Origin: an uncultured Bacteroidia bacterium
GTDB lineage: Bacteria > Bacteroidota > Bacteroidia > Bacteroidales > F082
Assembly: GCA_902769875.1 (NCBI GenBank)
Contig: CACXQV010000005.1
Span: 1-64,000 of the forward strand
Direction: 5' to 3'
Length of the DNA stretch: 64,000 nt
Positions 44,782-53,576 of this stretch are shown here, in pieces. The notes under the pieces are model-generated. The model was given only the letters and a program-made list of their open reading frames with translations, was not told where the DNA came from and searched no databases. The position numbers and the translations under genes were made by a program. Position 1 is the first letter of the stretch. Every line of letters begins with the position of its first letter.

Positions 44782-44785
44782 CGCT

Positions 44786-46303
44786 ATGAATATTTATCAA
44801 CTCTTTCCTCGACTTTTCGGAAACAAGCAAACCGCGTTCCGAATGAACGGCAGCAAGATTGAAAACGGCTGCGGCACTTTTAACGACATTGACGAAACCG
44901 CCCTCAACGCAATTAAGGATTTGGGGTTCACCCACATTTGGCTGATGGGCATTCTGGAACACGCTTCCGAATCGACGGGCACGCATCCTGACATTACCAA
45001 AGGCAGGGCGGGTTCACCTTACGCAGTCACCGATTATCGTTCCGTTGACCCTGATTTGGGTACGATGGCGGGCTTTGAGCAATTGGTCAAGCGTATTCAT
45101 CAGCACGGAATGAAAGTAATTATCGACTTCATTCCCAATCATTTGGCGCGACAAAACAAGGACTTCGACCCTTGCAATTTCTATTATTGCGAAGGACAAG
45201 CGTTTGTTTCGCCAAGACGAATCGGCGAGCAACCTTACGAGGAGTTTCCCGCCAAGGCGACGGGCAACAATGTGTTTGCGCCCAATCCGAGCATCAATGA
45301 TTGGTACGACACGGTGAAACTGAACTACGACAATCACGACACTTGGGAGAAAATGCTTGACATTTTGCGTTTTTGGTGCGCCAAGCAGGTGGACGGTTTT
45401 CGTGTGGATATGGCCGAGATGGTTCCGGTGGCCTTCTGGCAGTGGGTGATTGCCGAATTGCGCAAGGACTACCACCCTTTGATGATTGCAGAAATCTATC
45501 AGCCAGCACTTTATAAGCCTTTTCTTGAAGCGGGTTTCGATTATTTGTACGATAAAGTTGGATTGTACAACACTTTGGAAAACATCCTTTGCCACGGTCA
45601 CGAGGCCAAAGAGATTAGCCAAGTGTGGAAGGATTTGGACGAGATGGATGCCCAAATGTTGCGCTTTATGGAAAACCACGACGAGGAGCGTTTGGCCACA
45701 CCGCAGTTTGTGGGCGATGCCTTTGCCGCCTTGCCCGCCGTGTCGCTTTCCGCCTTGATGAACACGGGACCGTTTATGGTCTATAATGGTCAGGAGAGCG
45801 GCGAAACAGCCATCGGCGAAGTGGGTTACAGCGGCGACGATGGGCGCACTTCCATTTTCGACTATTGCAATATGCCCGAACATCAGAAGTGGATGAACGG
45901 CGGCCAATTCGATGGTGGCCGGTTTGACGAAAAGCAAAGAAAACTCTTCGGTTATTATCGTAATCTGTTGCATTTCAGGAATGAACATTCCGCCATCAGC
46001 GAGGGCAAGTTTTACGATTTGATGTGGTGCAACCCGTGGTATATGAACTTCGACCCGCAGTTTGTGTATGCTTTTTTGCGCTATTCCAAAACGGAACGCT
46101 TGCTGGTCGTTGTGAATTTCAACCGTAAAGAGCCTCGCGATATGGAAGTGAAAATCCCGCACGATGCCCTCGTTTTGATGGGCAAACGCAAAGCCAACGA
46201 GTTCGATATGAACGACTTTGCTAATGAAGTGGTTCCTGTGCATTTGGAGGCCTCGGAAACGAAGGTCATTGATTTGGATTCGGGGGAGATTGAGTTTCAT
46301 TGA
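44786..46303 (+). CDS. Alpha-amylase family glycoside hydrolase (GH13)
   Basis: 505 residues, no signal peptide, so cytosolic. The GH13 barrel has its regions in order: VIIDFIPNH near 112, DGFRVDMAEMV near 204 (nucleophile Asp), LMIAEIYQP near 233 (acid/base Glu) and FMENHDEERL near 297 (third Asp). The C-terminal beta domain (LVVVNFNRKEP) is normal. It probably acts on glycogen, starch or maltodextrin inside the cell. Together with glgB downstream it suggests glycogen turnover. No signal for a membrane anchor. Confidence 0.9.
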   Translation: MNIYQLFPRLFGNKQTAFRMNGSKIENGCGTFNDIDETALNAIKDLGFTHIWLMGILEHASESTGTHPDITKGRAGSPYAVTDYRSVDPDLGTMAGFEQLVKRIHQHGMKVIIDFIPNHLARQNKDFDPCNFYYCEGQAFVSPRRIGEQPYEEFPAKATGNNVFAPNPSINDWYDTVKLNYDNHDTWEKMLDILRFWCAKQVDGFRVDMAEMVPVAFWQWVIAELRKDYHPLMIAEIYQPALYKPFLEAGFDYLYDKVGLYNTLENILCHGHEAKEISQVWKDLDEMDAQMLRFMENHDEERLATPQFVGDAFAALPAVSLSALMNTGPFMVYNGQESGETAIGEVGYSGDDGRTSIFDYCNMPEHQKWMNGGQFDGGRFDEKQRKLFGYYRNLLHFRNEHSAISEGKFYDLMWCNPWYMNFDPQFVYAFLRYSKTERLLVVVNFNRKEPRDMEVKIPHDALVLMGKRKANEFDMNDFANEVVPVHLEASETKVIDLDSGEIEFH

Positions 46304-46314
46304 GGAGATTTTGG

Positions 46315-46322
46315 TATTTTTG
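46315..46322 (+). promoter_or_regulatory. -7 box of the AlbA_2 regulator in the glycogen cluster
   Basis: TATTTTTG, 14 bases before the ATG at 46337. The regulator thus has a promoter of its own and could also drive glgB. Confidence 0.5.
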
Positions 46323-46336
46323 CGGTGCTATAGACG

Positions 46337-47782
46337 ATGAAAATGACGGAATCGAATAGAATAGAATTCAAGCGCGAATTGACCGACGAACTCGACATTG
46401 AGAAGGAAGTTGTCGCTTTCCTCAATTATCGAGAGGGCGGCATCATTTATATTGGTGTTGATGATGGCGGCAAAGCCATAGGCGTATCTGACATTGACGG
46501 CGATATGCTGAAAATCAAGGACCGCATCCGAAAGAATGTTATGCCTTCGCCGATGGGCTTGTTTGATGTCACTGCCGAAATGGTTGATGGTGTGAAAGTT
46601 ATCAAAGTGTTTGTGGCGTCGGGCAGCGAAAAGCCTTATTACAAAGCCAAATATGGTATGAGTACGCGAGGTTGTTTCATAAGGGTTGGGACGGCTGCCG
46701 AACCGATGACCACCACGATGATTGAGGACTTGTTCGCCCATCGGGTCAGGAATTCATTGGGTCGTATCAGGTCGCCACGACAAGATTTGACTTTCAGTCA
46801 GTTGCGGATTTATTACGAAGAAAAGAAGCATCCGCTTAACGAGAACTATTTGCGCAATCTGGAACTTTTGACCGAAGATGGAGCGTTGAACTATGTCGCT
46901 TATCTTTTGGCCGACGAAAACGGGAATTCCATCAAAGTGGCAAAATATGCAGGCAAGGATAGGGTTGACCTCATTTCGAATAATGAATACGGCTATTGTT
47001 GCTTGCTGACCGCGACAAGGCGTGTGTTGGAGAAACTGAAAGTTGAGAATACCATTTCGACGGAATTGACCTATATGAGCCGCATCGACACGCCACTTTG
47101 GGACGAGCGGGCGATTCACGAGGCAGTCATCAATTTCATCGTTCATAACGACTACAGCCGCGAGGTGCCGCCAAAGTTTGAGATTTTCTCCGACAGACTT
47201 GAAATCACCTCATACGGTCGTTTGCCTGAAAATATGTCAGAAGATGAGTTTTTCAACGGCGTTTCCATCCCACGCAATAAAGAATTGATGCGGATTTTCA
47301 GGGACGTTGAGATGGTCGAGTCGTTAGGCTCTGGAATGCCGAGAATTATGCAAGTTTATGGTCGCGAATGTTTCACTTTTATGGAGCATTTCATTCGGTT
47401 TACGGTGCCGTTTTATAAGGAGGCAATCGGCCAGATAGTCGGTCAGGGGAATGAGTCAGATACTAGTCAGAACACAGACAATAGCAATACCGATACCGAA
47501 ACGCAACAGAAAACCAACACAAAAACCAACACAAAAACCAGCACAAAAACCAACACAAAAACCAGCACAAAAACCAGCACAAAAATGCGTAATAAGGTTT
47601 TGGTTACCATAAAGAAAAATCCTAATGTAACTATTGATGAATTGATGGCTTTGTGTGGCTTGTCAAGAGGTGGCATCAGACATCATATAGATTCATTAAA
47701 AGCCGATGGACTGATTAAACGTGTTGATGGTAACAAAGGCGGCCATTGGGAAATCATCGAAAACAATACAAAAACAGAATAA
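46337..47782 (+). CDS. AlbA_2 (Schlafen-like) ATP-binding regulator with repeat linker
   Basis: 481 residues. AlbA_2 domain from residue 1: ESNRIEFKRELTDELDIEKEVVAFLNYREGGIIYIGVDD; ATP-binding part with EAVINFIVHNDYSREVPPKFEIFSDRLEITSYG and SLGSGMPRIM; then a linker made of six KTNT/KTST units (12-base repeat) and a C-terminal winged helix (VTIDELMALCGLSRGGIRHHI). The unit number could change in frame by slippage. The gene stops two bases before the start of glgB, between an amylase and the branching enzyme, which suggests local control of that cluster or an inserted accessory gene. Confidence 0.85.
   Translation: MKMTESNRIEFKRELTDELDIEKEVVAFLNYREGGIIYIGVDDGGKAIGVSDIDGDMLKIKDRIRKNVMPSPMGLFDVTAEMVDGVKVIKVFVASGSEKPYYKAKYGMSTRGCFIRVGTAAEPMTTTMIEDLFAHRVRNSLGRIRSPRQDLTFSQLRIYYEEKKHPLNENYLRNLELLTEDGALNYVAYLLADENGNSIKVAKYAGKDRVDLISNNEYGYCCLLTATRRVLEKLKVENTISTELTYMSRIDTPLWDERAIHEAVINFIVHNDYSREVPPKFEIFSDRLEITSYGRLPENMSEDEFFNGVSIPRNKELMRIFRDVEMVESLGSGMPRIMQVYGRECFTFMEHFIRFTVPFYKEAIGQIVGQGNESDTSQNTDNSNTDTETQQKTNTKTNTKTSTKTNTKTSTKTSTKMRNKVLVTIKKNPNVTIDELMALCGLSRGGIRHHIDSLKADGLIKRVDGNKGGHWEIIENNTKTE
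47510..47583. repeat. 12-bp tandem repeat encoding the KT(N/S)T linker
   Basis: Units of the form AACACAAAAACC or AGCACAAAAACC repeated about six times in frame inside the AlbA_2 gene, just before its winged-helix domain. Confidence 0.85.
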
Positions 47783-47783
47783 T

Positions 47784-49784
47784 ATGCTCCCTCTCGTAAA
47801 AAACGACCCTTGGCTCAACCCCGTCAGCAATGCCGTTGACGACCGCCACAACCGCTATGAATGGCGGTTGAACGATATTAAAAACCGCTATGGTAGCCTC
47901 AAAAATTTTGCCTCGGCGCATCAGTTTTTGGGCTTCAACTACGACAAGCGTCGCCACGGCTGGTGGTATCGCGAATGGGCACCTGCTGCGCATTACCTTT
48001 CGCTGATGGGCGACTTCAATAATTGGAACCGCTATGAGTTCCCTTTGGAGAACATCGGCAACGGCATTTGGGAAATCTTCTTGCCAGATAGTGAGTTTGG
48101 AAAAACGCTTGTCCACGGCAGCAAACTGAAGGTGCTCGTGCAGTCGCAAATCGGTGAGCACGAGCGTATTCCCGTGTATATCAAGCGGGTGTTTCAGGAT
48201 GAAGGCACCAAGGACTACGACGCCCAATTCTGGAATCCGCCCACACCTTATATATATAAGCACACTGCGCCGCAACTGAAAAACGAGCCGCTGCTGATTT
48301 ACGAGGCGCATGTTGGTATGGCGCAAGAAGAGGGGAAGGTCGGGACTTACAAGGAATTCACCGAGAAGATATTGCCGCGCATCAAGGCGGACGGTTACAA
48401 TGCCATCCAACTCATGGCCATCGCCGAGCATCCCTATTATGGCTCGTTTGGTTACCATGTCTCCAACTTCTTTGCGCCGAGTTCGCGTTTCGGTACGCCC
48501 GAAGAATTGATGGAACTGATTGACACTGCGCATGGTATGGGTTTGTTGGTCATTATGGATATGGTGCATTCCCACACGGTGAAAAACATCCGCGAGGGTA
48601 TCAACTTGTTCGATGGGACTGATTTCCAATACCTTCACGCTGGCGATCGCGGCAACCACAACCTTTGGGATTCCAAGCTCTTCGACTACGGCAAGGAGGA
48701 AACGCTGCAATTCTTGCTTTCCAACGTGCGCTATTGGTTGGAGGACTTCCATTTTGATGGTTTCCGTTTCGACGGCGTGACCTCGATGCTTTATCTTGAC
48801 CACGGCGAGGGTCTCGTCATTGACGACCCATGGAAATATTTCAATGATAATGTGGACAAGGATGCAGTGACTTACTTGCAATTGGCCAACACGCTTTGCC
48901 ACGAAATGAATCCTCACGCCATCACCATCGCGGAGGATGTGAGCGGTATGGCGGGCATTTGCCACCCGATTTCCGACGGCGGCATAGGTTTCGACTATCG
49001 TCTCGGCATGGGCTTGCCTGACTTTTGGATTAAAGTGCTGAAAGACCAACCCGAGGAACAGTGGAGCATGAACGACTTCTTCTTCACCATGACCAACCAC
49101 CTGCCGCAGACCAAGACAGTGGCCTACGCCGAGAGCCACGACCAAGCCTTGGTGGGCGACAAAACCATCGCTTTCCGCCTGATGGACAAGGAGATGTATT
49201 ATTCTATGAGCGTTGATGCGCCTTCTATGACTGTGGACCGTGGCATTGCGCTTCACAAGATGATACGCTTGTTTACCCTCACTTTGGGCGGCGAGGCGTG
49301 GCTCAACTTCATGGGCAACGAGTTCGGCCATCCCGAATGGATTGATTTTCCGCGCGAAGGCAACAATTGGAGTTACCAATATGCCCGCCGCCAGTGGTCG
49401 TTGGTGGACAACGAGCATTTGAAATACCGCTTTATGGGGGCTTTCGACAAAGCGATGCTTGAGTTTGCCAAAACTCATGTCGTTATGCAGGCCTTGCCCG
49501 CGTGGTTGTTGTTGGCCGACGAGAACAACAAGACCATCGTTTATGAGCGCGGCAACCTGATTTTCGTCTTCAATTGGGGGCCGCATTCCATCCCCGATTA
49601 TGTGATACCCGTCAGGCAGACAGGCGATTACCGTATCATTCTCACCTCCGATGAACCTGCTTTCGGCGGCTTCAACAACATTGATACAAGCGTGAAATTC
49701 CCCTCCGAGCAGCACGGCGACAGCATCACGATGAAGGTTTACAACGTGAGCCGTGTGGCGACGGTGTATCAGCGTGTTCCGTAA
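47784..49784 (+). CDS. glgB: 1,4-alpha-glucan branching enzyme
   Basis: Cuts alpha-1,4 glucan chains and reattaches them as alpha-1,6 branches in glycogen. 666 residues: N-terminal CBM48 domain (WYREWAPAAHYLSLMGDFNNW near 64-84), GH13 barrel with MDMVHSHTV, DGFRFDGVTSMLY (nucleophile), ITIAEDVSGMAG (acid/base) and YAESHDQALVGDKT, and C-terminal beta domain. This is the eukaryote-like GH13_8 type, usual in Bacteroidota. Start chosen at MLPLVKNDPW because the longer frame overlaps the preceding gene by 60 bases; two bases separate the stop of the AlbA_2 gene from it. Confidence 0.94.
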   Translation: MLPLVKNDPWLNPVSNAVDDRHNRYEWRLNDIKNRYGSLKNFASAHQFLGFNYDKRRHGWWYREWAPAAHYLSLMGDFNNWNRYEFPLENIGNGIWEIFLPDSEFGKTLVHGSKLKVLVQSQIGEHERIPVYIKRVFQDEGTKDYDAQFWNPPTPYIYKHTAPQLKNEPLLIYEAHVGMAQEEGKVGTYKEFTEKILPRIKADGYNAIQLMAIAEHPYYGSFGYHVSNFFAPSSRFGTPEELMELIDTAHGMGLLVIMDMVHSHTVKNIREGINLFDGTDFQYLHAGDRGNHNLWDSKLFDYGKEETLQFLLSNVRYWLEDFHFDGFRFDGVTSMLYLDHGEGLVIDDPWKYFNDNVDKDAVTYLQLANTLCHEMNPHAITIAEDVSGMAGICHPISDGGIGFDYRLGMGLPDFWIKVLKDQPEEQWSMNDFFFTMTNHLPQTKTVAYAESHDQALVGDKTIAFRLMDKEMYYSMSVDAPSMTVDRGIALHKMIRLFTLTLGGEAWLNFMGNEFGHPEWIDFPREGNNWSYQYARRQWSLVDNEHLKYRFMGAFDKAMLEFAKTHVVMQALPAWLLLADENNKTIVYERGNLIFVFNWGPHSIPDYVIPVRQTGDYRIILTSDEPAFGGFNNIDTSVKFPSEQHGDSITMKVYNVSRVATVYQRVP

Positions 49785-49834
49785 ACGAAAAAAGCCGCCC
49801 GAAAGAGCGTCTTTTCTTCTCAAAGCTCCATGAT

Positions 49835-50425
49835 TCAGAAGTTGTAGTAAAAACCAACTGAGATGGTTGATGCTGTGAAGTCGATGTTGAAGCCTGGATC
49901 GTAAGGGCTGATGATGTTGTCGATGCCACCGATGCTTCCCTTGCTGTAGCCAATGAAGCCACAGTGAAACACGGCTGCCCATTTGGCCGTGGGATGGAAG
50001 GCTATGCCGGGTTTGATTCCAGCTTGCCAGGTGGTTTGCCAGTCTCTGCCGTAGGTGATTGTCCCGTTGATGTTGTACTTGTCGCGCCATCCGATAAAAT
50101 CGAAGGCACCGTCAAGGAAGAAAGAGAATTTCTCGATGTTGCACACATTGTAGCGTATGTACGGCGAGACTTGGAGTGCTGATGTGGTGTACTTGTTCGT
50201 CGGGCCTGCTAATGCAGCACTGGTGCTGTTGGCATAACCCAATGCCATGGCTACCGACCAATCGCCAAAACTGTAGCCGACCTCTGGGCCTAAGAAAAGG
50301 TAGGTACCACGTTGGCCTTCAGCCTTATTGGTGTTGAAACCGAGACTTCCGCCTAACCAAACTTGTGCGTTGGCGGTGATGATGCCTGCAAAGGCAATCA
50401 CAAAAGTTAGAATTGCTTTTTTCAT
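49835..50425 (-). CDS. Outer-membrane beta-barrel protein, tandem copy 1
   Basis: 196 residues with signal peptide (MKKAILTFVIAFAGIITANAQ) and the start VWLGGSLGFNT, barrel strands rich in Tyr, Gly and Phe, and an end STISVGFYYNF with terminal Phe. It is a paralogue of the next gene upstream: both share QVWLGG at the start, EVGY, PYIRY and YYNF at the end. Small porin-like barrels of this kind are common in Bacteroidota; substrate unknown. Confidence 0.78.
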   Translation of the reverse strand: MKKAILTFVIAFAGIITANAQVWLGGSLGFNTNKAEGQRGTYLFLGPEVGYSFGDWSVAMALGYANSTSAALAGPTNKYTTSALQVSPYIRYNVCNIEKFSFFLDGAFDFIGWRDKYNINGTITYGRDWQTTWQAGIKPGIAFHPTAKWAAVFHCGFIGYSKGSIGGIDNIISPYDPGFNIDFTASTISVGFYYNF

Positions 50426-50507
50426 TTGTTTAAAGGTTTAAGACGATTAAATTATTGATTGAGTCGTGTGAATAACGGAACGAAAGGTATTTTATTGTTG
50501 ATGAAAC

Positions 50508-50537
50508 AAAAAAAGCCGCTCCTTGGAGCAGCTTTTT
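50508..50537. terminator. Hairpin terminator between the two barrel genes
   Basis: AAAAAAGCCGCTCC pairs with GGAGCAGCTTTTT around a short loop. It ends the upstream barrel gene on the minus strand and can stop readthrough in the other direction. Confidence 0.7.
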
Positions 50538-50578
50538 CCTTTGTTGAGATGCGATTTGCGTCCCAAATGTCTATGGTT

Positions 50579-51094
50579 TTAGAAATTGTAATAAAGCCTG
50601 ATTTGCGGAGTGGCCAAGTCACAATTCAAAAAGAATCCGTTGTTAGTTCCGTAATAACCATGGTCATATCCTGCAAAGCCAAAACGGAAGGCTGCAGTCC
50701 AGTGTTTGGTGGCCATCCAAGCGATGCCGGGACGGAGCGTTGCAGCCCAACCATTGGCGTCAATCAGGCCAAAGTCGCCAGTGAGGTCGAAAAACAGGGA
50801 GAACTTGTCGCCGATGGTGGTAGCCACATAACGGACGTATGGCTCTAAACTCAGGTAATTGTTGGTTTGGAAGTTGAGGTCTGGCACCAAAGGCTTGTTT
50901 TTTTCGAAGTTGTAGCTGGCACCAAGAGCGATCTGCCAATGGTCGTTGATGGCATAACCCACTTCAGGAGAGACCGAGATGGATGTGTAATTCTTCTCGA
51001 TTTGGGCGCCAAGCCCACCACCCAACCAAACTTGGGCGTTTGCACTCATGATGCCTACAAAGGCAAGGGCTAAGGTCAAAAATAACTTTTTCAT
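50579..51094 (-). CDS. Outer-membrane beta-barrel protein, tandem copy 2
   Basis: 171 residues with signal peptide (MKKLFLTLALAFVGIMSANAQ), then VWLGGGLGAQIEK, SVSPEVGYAINDHWQIALGASYNF, LSLEPYVRYVAT and the end PQIRLYYNF. The resemblance to 49835-50425 in signal peptide, first strand and terminal strands points to a tandem duplication followed by divergence. It is transcribed in the same direction and a terminator lies between the two. Confidence 0.78.
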   Translation of the reverse strand: MKKLFLTLALAFVGIMSANAQVWLGGGLGAQIEKNYTSISVSPEVGYAINDHWQIALGASYNFEKNKPLVPDLNFQTNNYLSLEPYVRYVATTIGDKFSLFFDLTGDFGLIDANGWAATLRPGIAWMATKHWTAAFRFGFAGYDHGYYGTNNGFFLNCDLATPQIRLYYNF

Positions 51095-51200
51095 TTTGTT
51101 GATGATTTTTAATTAAACATTAAGTGAATTGAATTGATTTCTGTTTTCAATGAACTGGCAGGTCATTATCAATTTCCGTGCCAGAATTATCATCGGCTCT

Positions 51201-51230
51201 TGTAGAGACGCGCCATGGCACGTCTCTACA
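51201..51230. repeat. Palindrome TGTAGAGACG
   Basis: TGTAGAGACG and CGTCTCTACA are perfect inverted arms around CGCCATGGCA. It lies 15 bases after the stop of the carboxyltransferase gene. The motif is of a widely dispersed intergenic palindrome type; it can also act as a weak terminator. Confidence 0.65.
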
Positions 51231-51244
51231 GACCAAACCAATGA

Positions 51245-53011
51245 TTATTTCTCGATAAATGCAATCGTGTCACCTTTGCTGACACGCTTGCCTTGTTCAG
51301 CTGTGGCTTCCACGATCTTGCCGGGCCAGAGGGCGTAAACGGGTTCCATGCCGTGCTCGCTGTTGATGGCGCAAAGCAAGTCGCCTTCCTTGTACACCTT
51401 TCCGGGAGCAGGGGCAATCGACTTGTCGTCGAAGTCCACTTCCCACATCACGATGCCGCTCACGGGAGCGATGACGGGTTCGGCATTCGGGTGACGCAAG
51501 GCACGCAGGTCCGGAATCTTGGCCTCGCCGCCAGCCTTCTCGAACTTGGCCTTCATCTTGGCTTCCAGCTCTTGGTTGAAACGGCGCTTGGCCTCGCCCG
51601 ACTTGTATTCGCGGTATTGCTTTTCGTGCATGGCAAACTCGAAGAGTTCCTCGTCGTCCTGTCCACGGTCCCAGCCTTCCTTCTTCATCTCTTCGATGAA
51701 GTGCGGCAAGGCGTTGGGGTAGTTGTCCTGCGGGTTGCCTGTGAAGAACTTCAAGCCTTTCTTCTTGGCTAACTCCACGATTTCGGGTGCCAAGGTGCCG
51801 GGCAGTTTTCCGGCCTTGCCGAGAATCATGTCCCAAGCGGCGGGGTCGATGCTGGTTTCGTAGCGCGGTTCGCCCTTGCTCAATGCGAAAAGGTTCATCA
51901 GGGCGATGTTCTTGGTATATTGGCTGAACGGGGTCACCAAAGGCGGGTTGCCGAGTTTCGGCCAAATGTTCTGCACCTCTTGGAACAGTTCGACGAGCAT
52001 CTCGTCTTCGCTGAGTTCGGGCAGTCCGTCTTTCTTGCGGTTCATGTTGATGGCGGCGTGTACTGGCTTGAGGTCGGCCATCAGCGAGCCCATCATGCCT
52101 CCGGGCAGACCACAACCCAGCAGCAACGAGTTGATGTAACGGTTGCGCGGGTCGATCCAATAGCCGAGGAAGTCGTCGATGAAGCTCTGCGTCATGCTGC
52201 GGGCGGCCATGTAGGTCTTCATGTCGATGTCCTTCACGAGGAAACCGGCATCCTTCAGCATGGCTTGCACGCTGATGACATCGGGATGGACGGTGCCCCA
52301 CGACAGCGGCTCCATGGCCACATCGACATAATCGCAACCGGCCTTGCACACTTCGAGCATCGAAGCCATTGAGAGGCCGGGAGTGGTGTGGCCGTGGTAT
52401 TGCACCTTGATTTCGGGGTGCTGCGTCTTGATGTGGTTCACGATTTTGCCCAACGAAACAGGGCGACCCACACCAGCCATGTCCTTCAGTGCGATTTCCT
52501 TGGCACCTGCGGCAATGAGCTGGTCAGCCATCTTCATGTAATACTCGGCGGTATGCACCTGCGAGTAGGTGATGCTCATGGCGGCTTGCGAAACCATGCC
52601 CGCTTCATTCGCCCATTGGATGGACGGGATGATGTTGCGCACGTCGTTGAGGCCGCAGAAGATACGGGTAATGTCCACACCTTGGGCTTTCTTCACCTTG
52701 TACATCAGTTGGCGCACATCGGCGGGCACAGGGTTCATCCTCAATGCGTTGAGGGCGCGGTCGAGCATGTGGCACTCAATGCCGCCTTTGTGCAATGCCG
52801 CCGTGAAAGCGCGTACCGAAGGGTTCGGGTTCTCGCCATAAAGCAGGTTCACTTGCTCGGCGGCGCCGCCGTTGGTCTCAACGCGGTCGAAGCAGCCCAT
52901 TTCGATAATCAAGGGGGCGATTTGCTCCAGTTGGTCCTTGCGTGGCACGTATTTGCCTGACGACTGCCACATGTCGCGGTAAACGAGGCTGAATTTTACT
53001 TCTTTTTTCAT
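51245..53011 (-). CDS. OadA/PycB-like carboxyltransferase with non-canonical carrier domain
   Basis: 588 residues from MKKEVKFSLVYRDMWQSS. The carboxyltransferase barrel has YRDMWQSS in place of TLRDAHQS, RIFCGLNDVRN, the carbamylated-Lys region ALKDMAGVGRP and the metal site YHGHTTPG, so the metal site is mainly kept. A conserved carboxylase domain follows (PGGMMGSLMADL). The C-terminal 75 residues resemble a biotinyl domain, but at the AMKM site it reads SEHGMEP: the lysine is a glycine. It is either inactive as a carrier or uses another carrier protein. A -7 box lies at 53049-53056. Confidence 0.82.
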   Translation of the reverse strand: MKKEVKFSLVYRDMWQSSGKYVPRKDQLEQIAPLIIEMGCFDRVETNGGAAEQVNLLYGENPNPSVRAFTAALHKGGIECHMLDRALNALRMNPVPADVRQLMYKVKKAQGVDITRIFCGLNDVRNIIPSIQWANEAGMVSQAAMSITYSQVHTAEYYMKMADQLIAAGAKEIALKDMAGVGRPVSLGKIVNHIKTQHPEIKVQYHGHTTPGLSMASMLEVCKAGCDYVDVAMEPLSWGTVHPDVISVQAMLKDAGFLVKDIDMKTYMAARSMTQSFIDDFLGYWIDPRNRYINSLLLGCGLPGGMMGSLMADLKPVHAAINMNRKKDGLPELSEDEMLVELFQEVQNIWPKLGNPPLVTPFSQYTKNIALMNLFALSKGEPRYETSIDPAAWDMILGKAGKLPGTLAPEIVELAKKKGLKFFTGNPQDNYPNALPHFIEEMKKEGWDRGQDDEELFEFAMHEKQYREYKSGEAKRRFNQELEAKMKAKFEKAGGEAKIPDLRALRHPNAEPVIAPVSGIVMWEVDFDDKSIAPAPGKVYKEGDLLCAINSEHGMEPVYALWPGKIVEATAEQGKRVSKGDTIAFIEK

Positions 53012-53048
53012 TATAATTGTGTGTTTTATGCGATTTTGTTTGGTGCTG

Positions 53049-53056
53049 CAAAGGTA
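53049..53056 (-). promoter_or_regulatory. -7 box of the carboxyltransferase gene
   Basis: CAAAGGTA, TACCTTTG on the minus strand, 37 bases before the start codon at 53011. It excludes the longer frame from 53071. Confidence 0.55.
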
Positions 53057-53120
53057 CAATTTTCCTATCAAATTAGACTCAAAAATCAGTTAGTTTCGTT
53101 TGCCCAACCGAAAAAAGCTG

Positions 53121-53128
53121 TATATTTG
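53121..53128 (+). promoter_or_regulatory. -7 box of the small lipoprotein gene
   Basis: TATATTTG, 64 bases before the ATG at 53193, divergent from the carboxyltransferase promoter. Confidence 0.5.
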
Positions 53129-53192
53129 CTGCCGTGAAACTGATTTTTTGATAATTAAAAGTTGCTCCCGTCACGGATTTAGGGATTGAGAA

Positions 53193-53576
53193 ATGAGAAA
53201 AACATCTTTGCTTTTGTTGGTTCTGATGATGCTGATGGCAATGTCTGCCTGTAAGCGCGACATGTATGGCAAACTCTTCGTCCCGAGGGAGTCTGTGACT
53301 TTCCAAGTGACTACTGAAGACGGACAAGTGCTTCCGAATGTCAGTTTGAAGACAGAAGAACTTGATGCTTTCGACAACGATTTGATTGTAAATGGAACGC
53401 ATTATTACTCTACTGATGCCGAGGGGAAGGTTACTGTCGATGCACCTTATTATACGACATCACGCCTCACGGAACGCACTACCAGATTCACCTTCACGGC
53501 TACGGATTATGCCGTTTTCGACACCATCTTCAACACTTGGGAAGGTACTGTTGATATTGTTCTACGCAGAGAATGA
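53193..53576 (+). CDS. Lipoprotein of unknown function, 127 residues
   Basis: Signal peptide MRKTSLLLLVLMMLMAMSAC with the lipobox MSAC (Cys 20). The mature part has VTFQVTTEDGQVLPNVSLKTE and YYSTDAEGKVTVDAPYYTTS, a layout like a carboxypeptidase-regulatory or transthyretin-type beta sandwich. No catalytic motif. Its stop overlaps the start of the next gene (ATGA), so the two are one transcript. Confidence 0.68.
   Translation: MRKTSLLLLVLMMLMAMSACKRDMYGKLFVPRESVTFQVTTEDGQVLPNVSLKTEELDAFDNDLIVNGTHYYSTDAEGKVTVDAPYYTTSRLTERTTRFTFTATDYAVFDTIFNTWEGTVDIVLRRE

Noticed and set aside
45014-46300. 428-codon open frame antisense to the amylase
   Set aside because: Shadow of the GH13 gene, no domain pattern.
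47754-50090. 778-codon open frame antisense to glgB
   Set aside because: His-, Val- and Arg-rich translation typical of an antisense shadow; glgB has full catalytic motifs.
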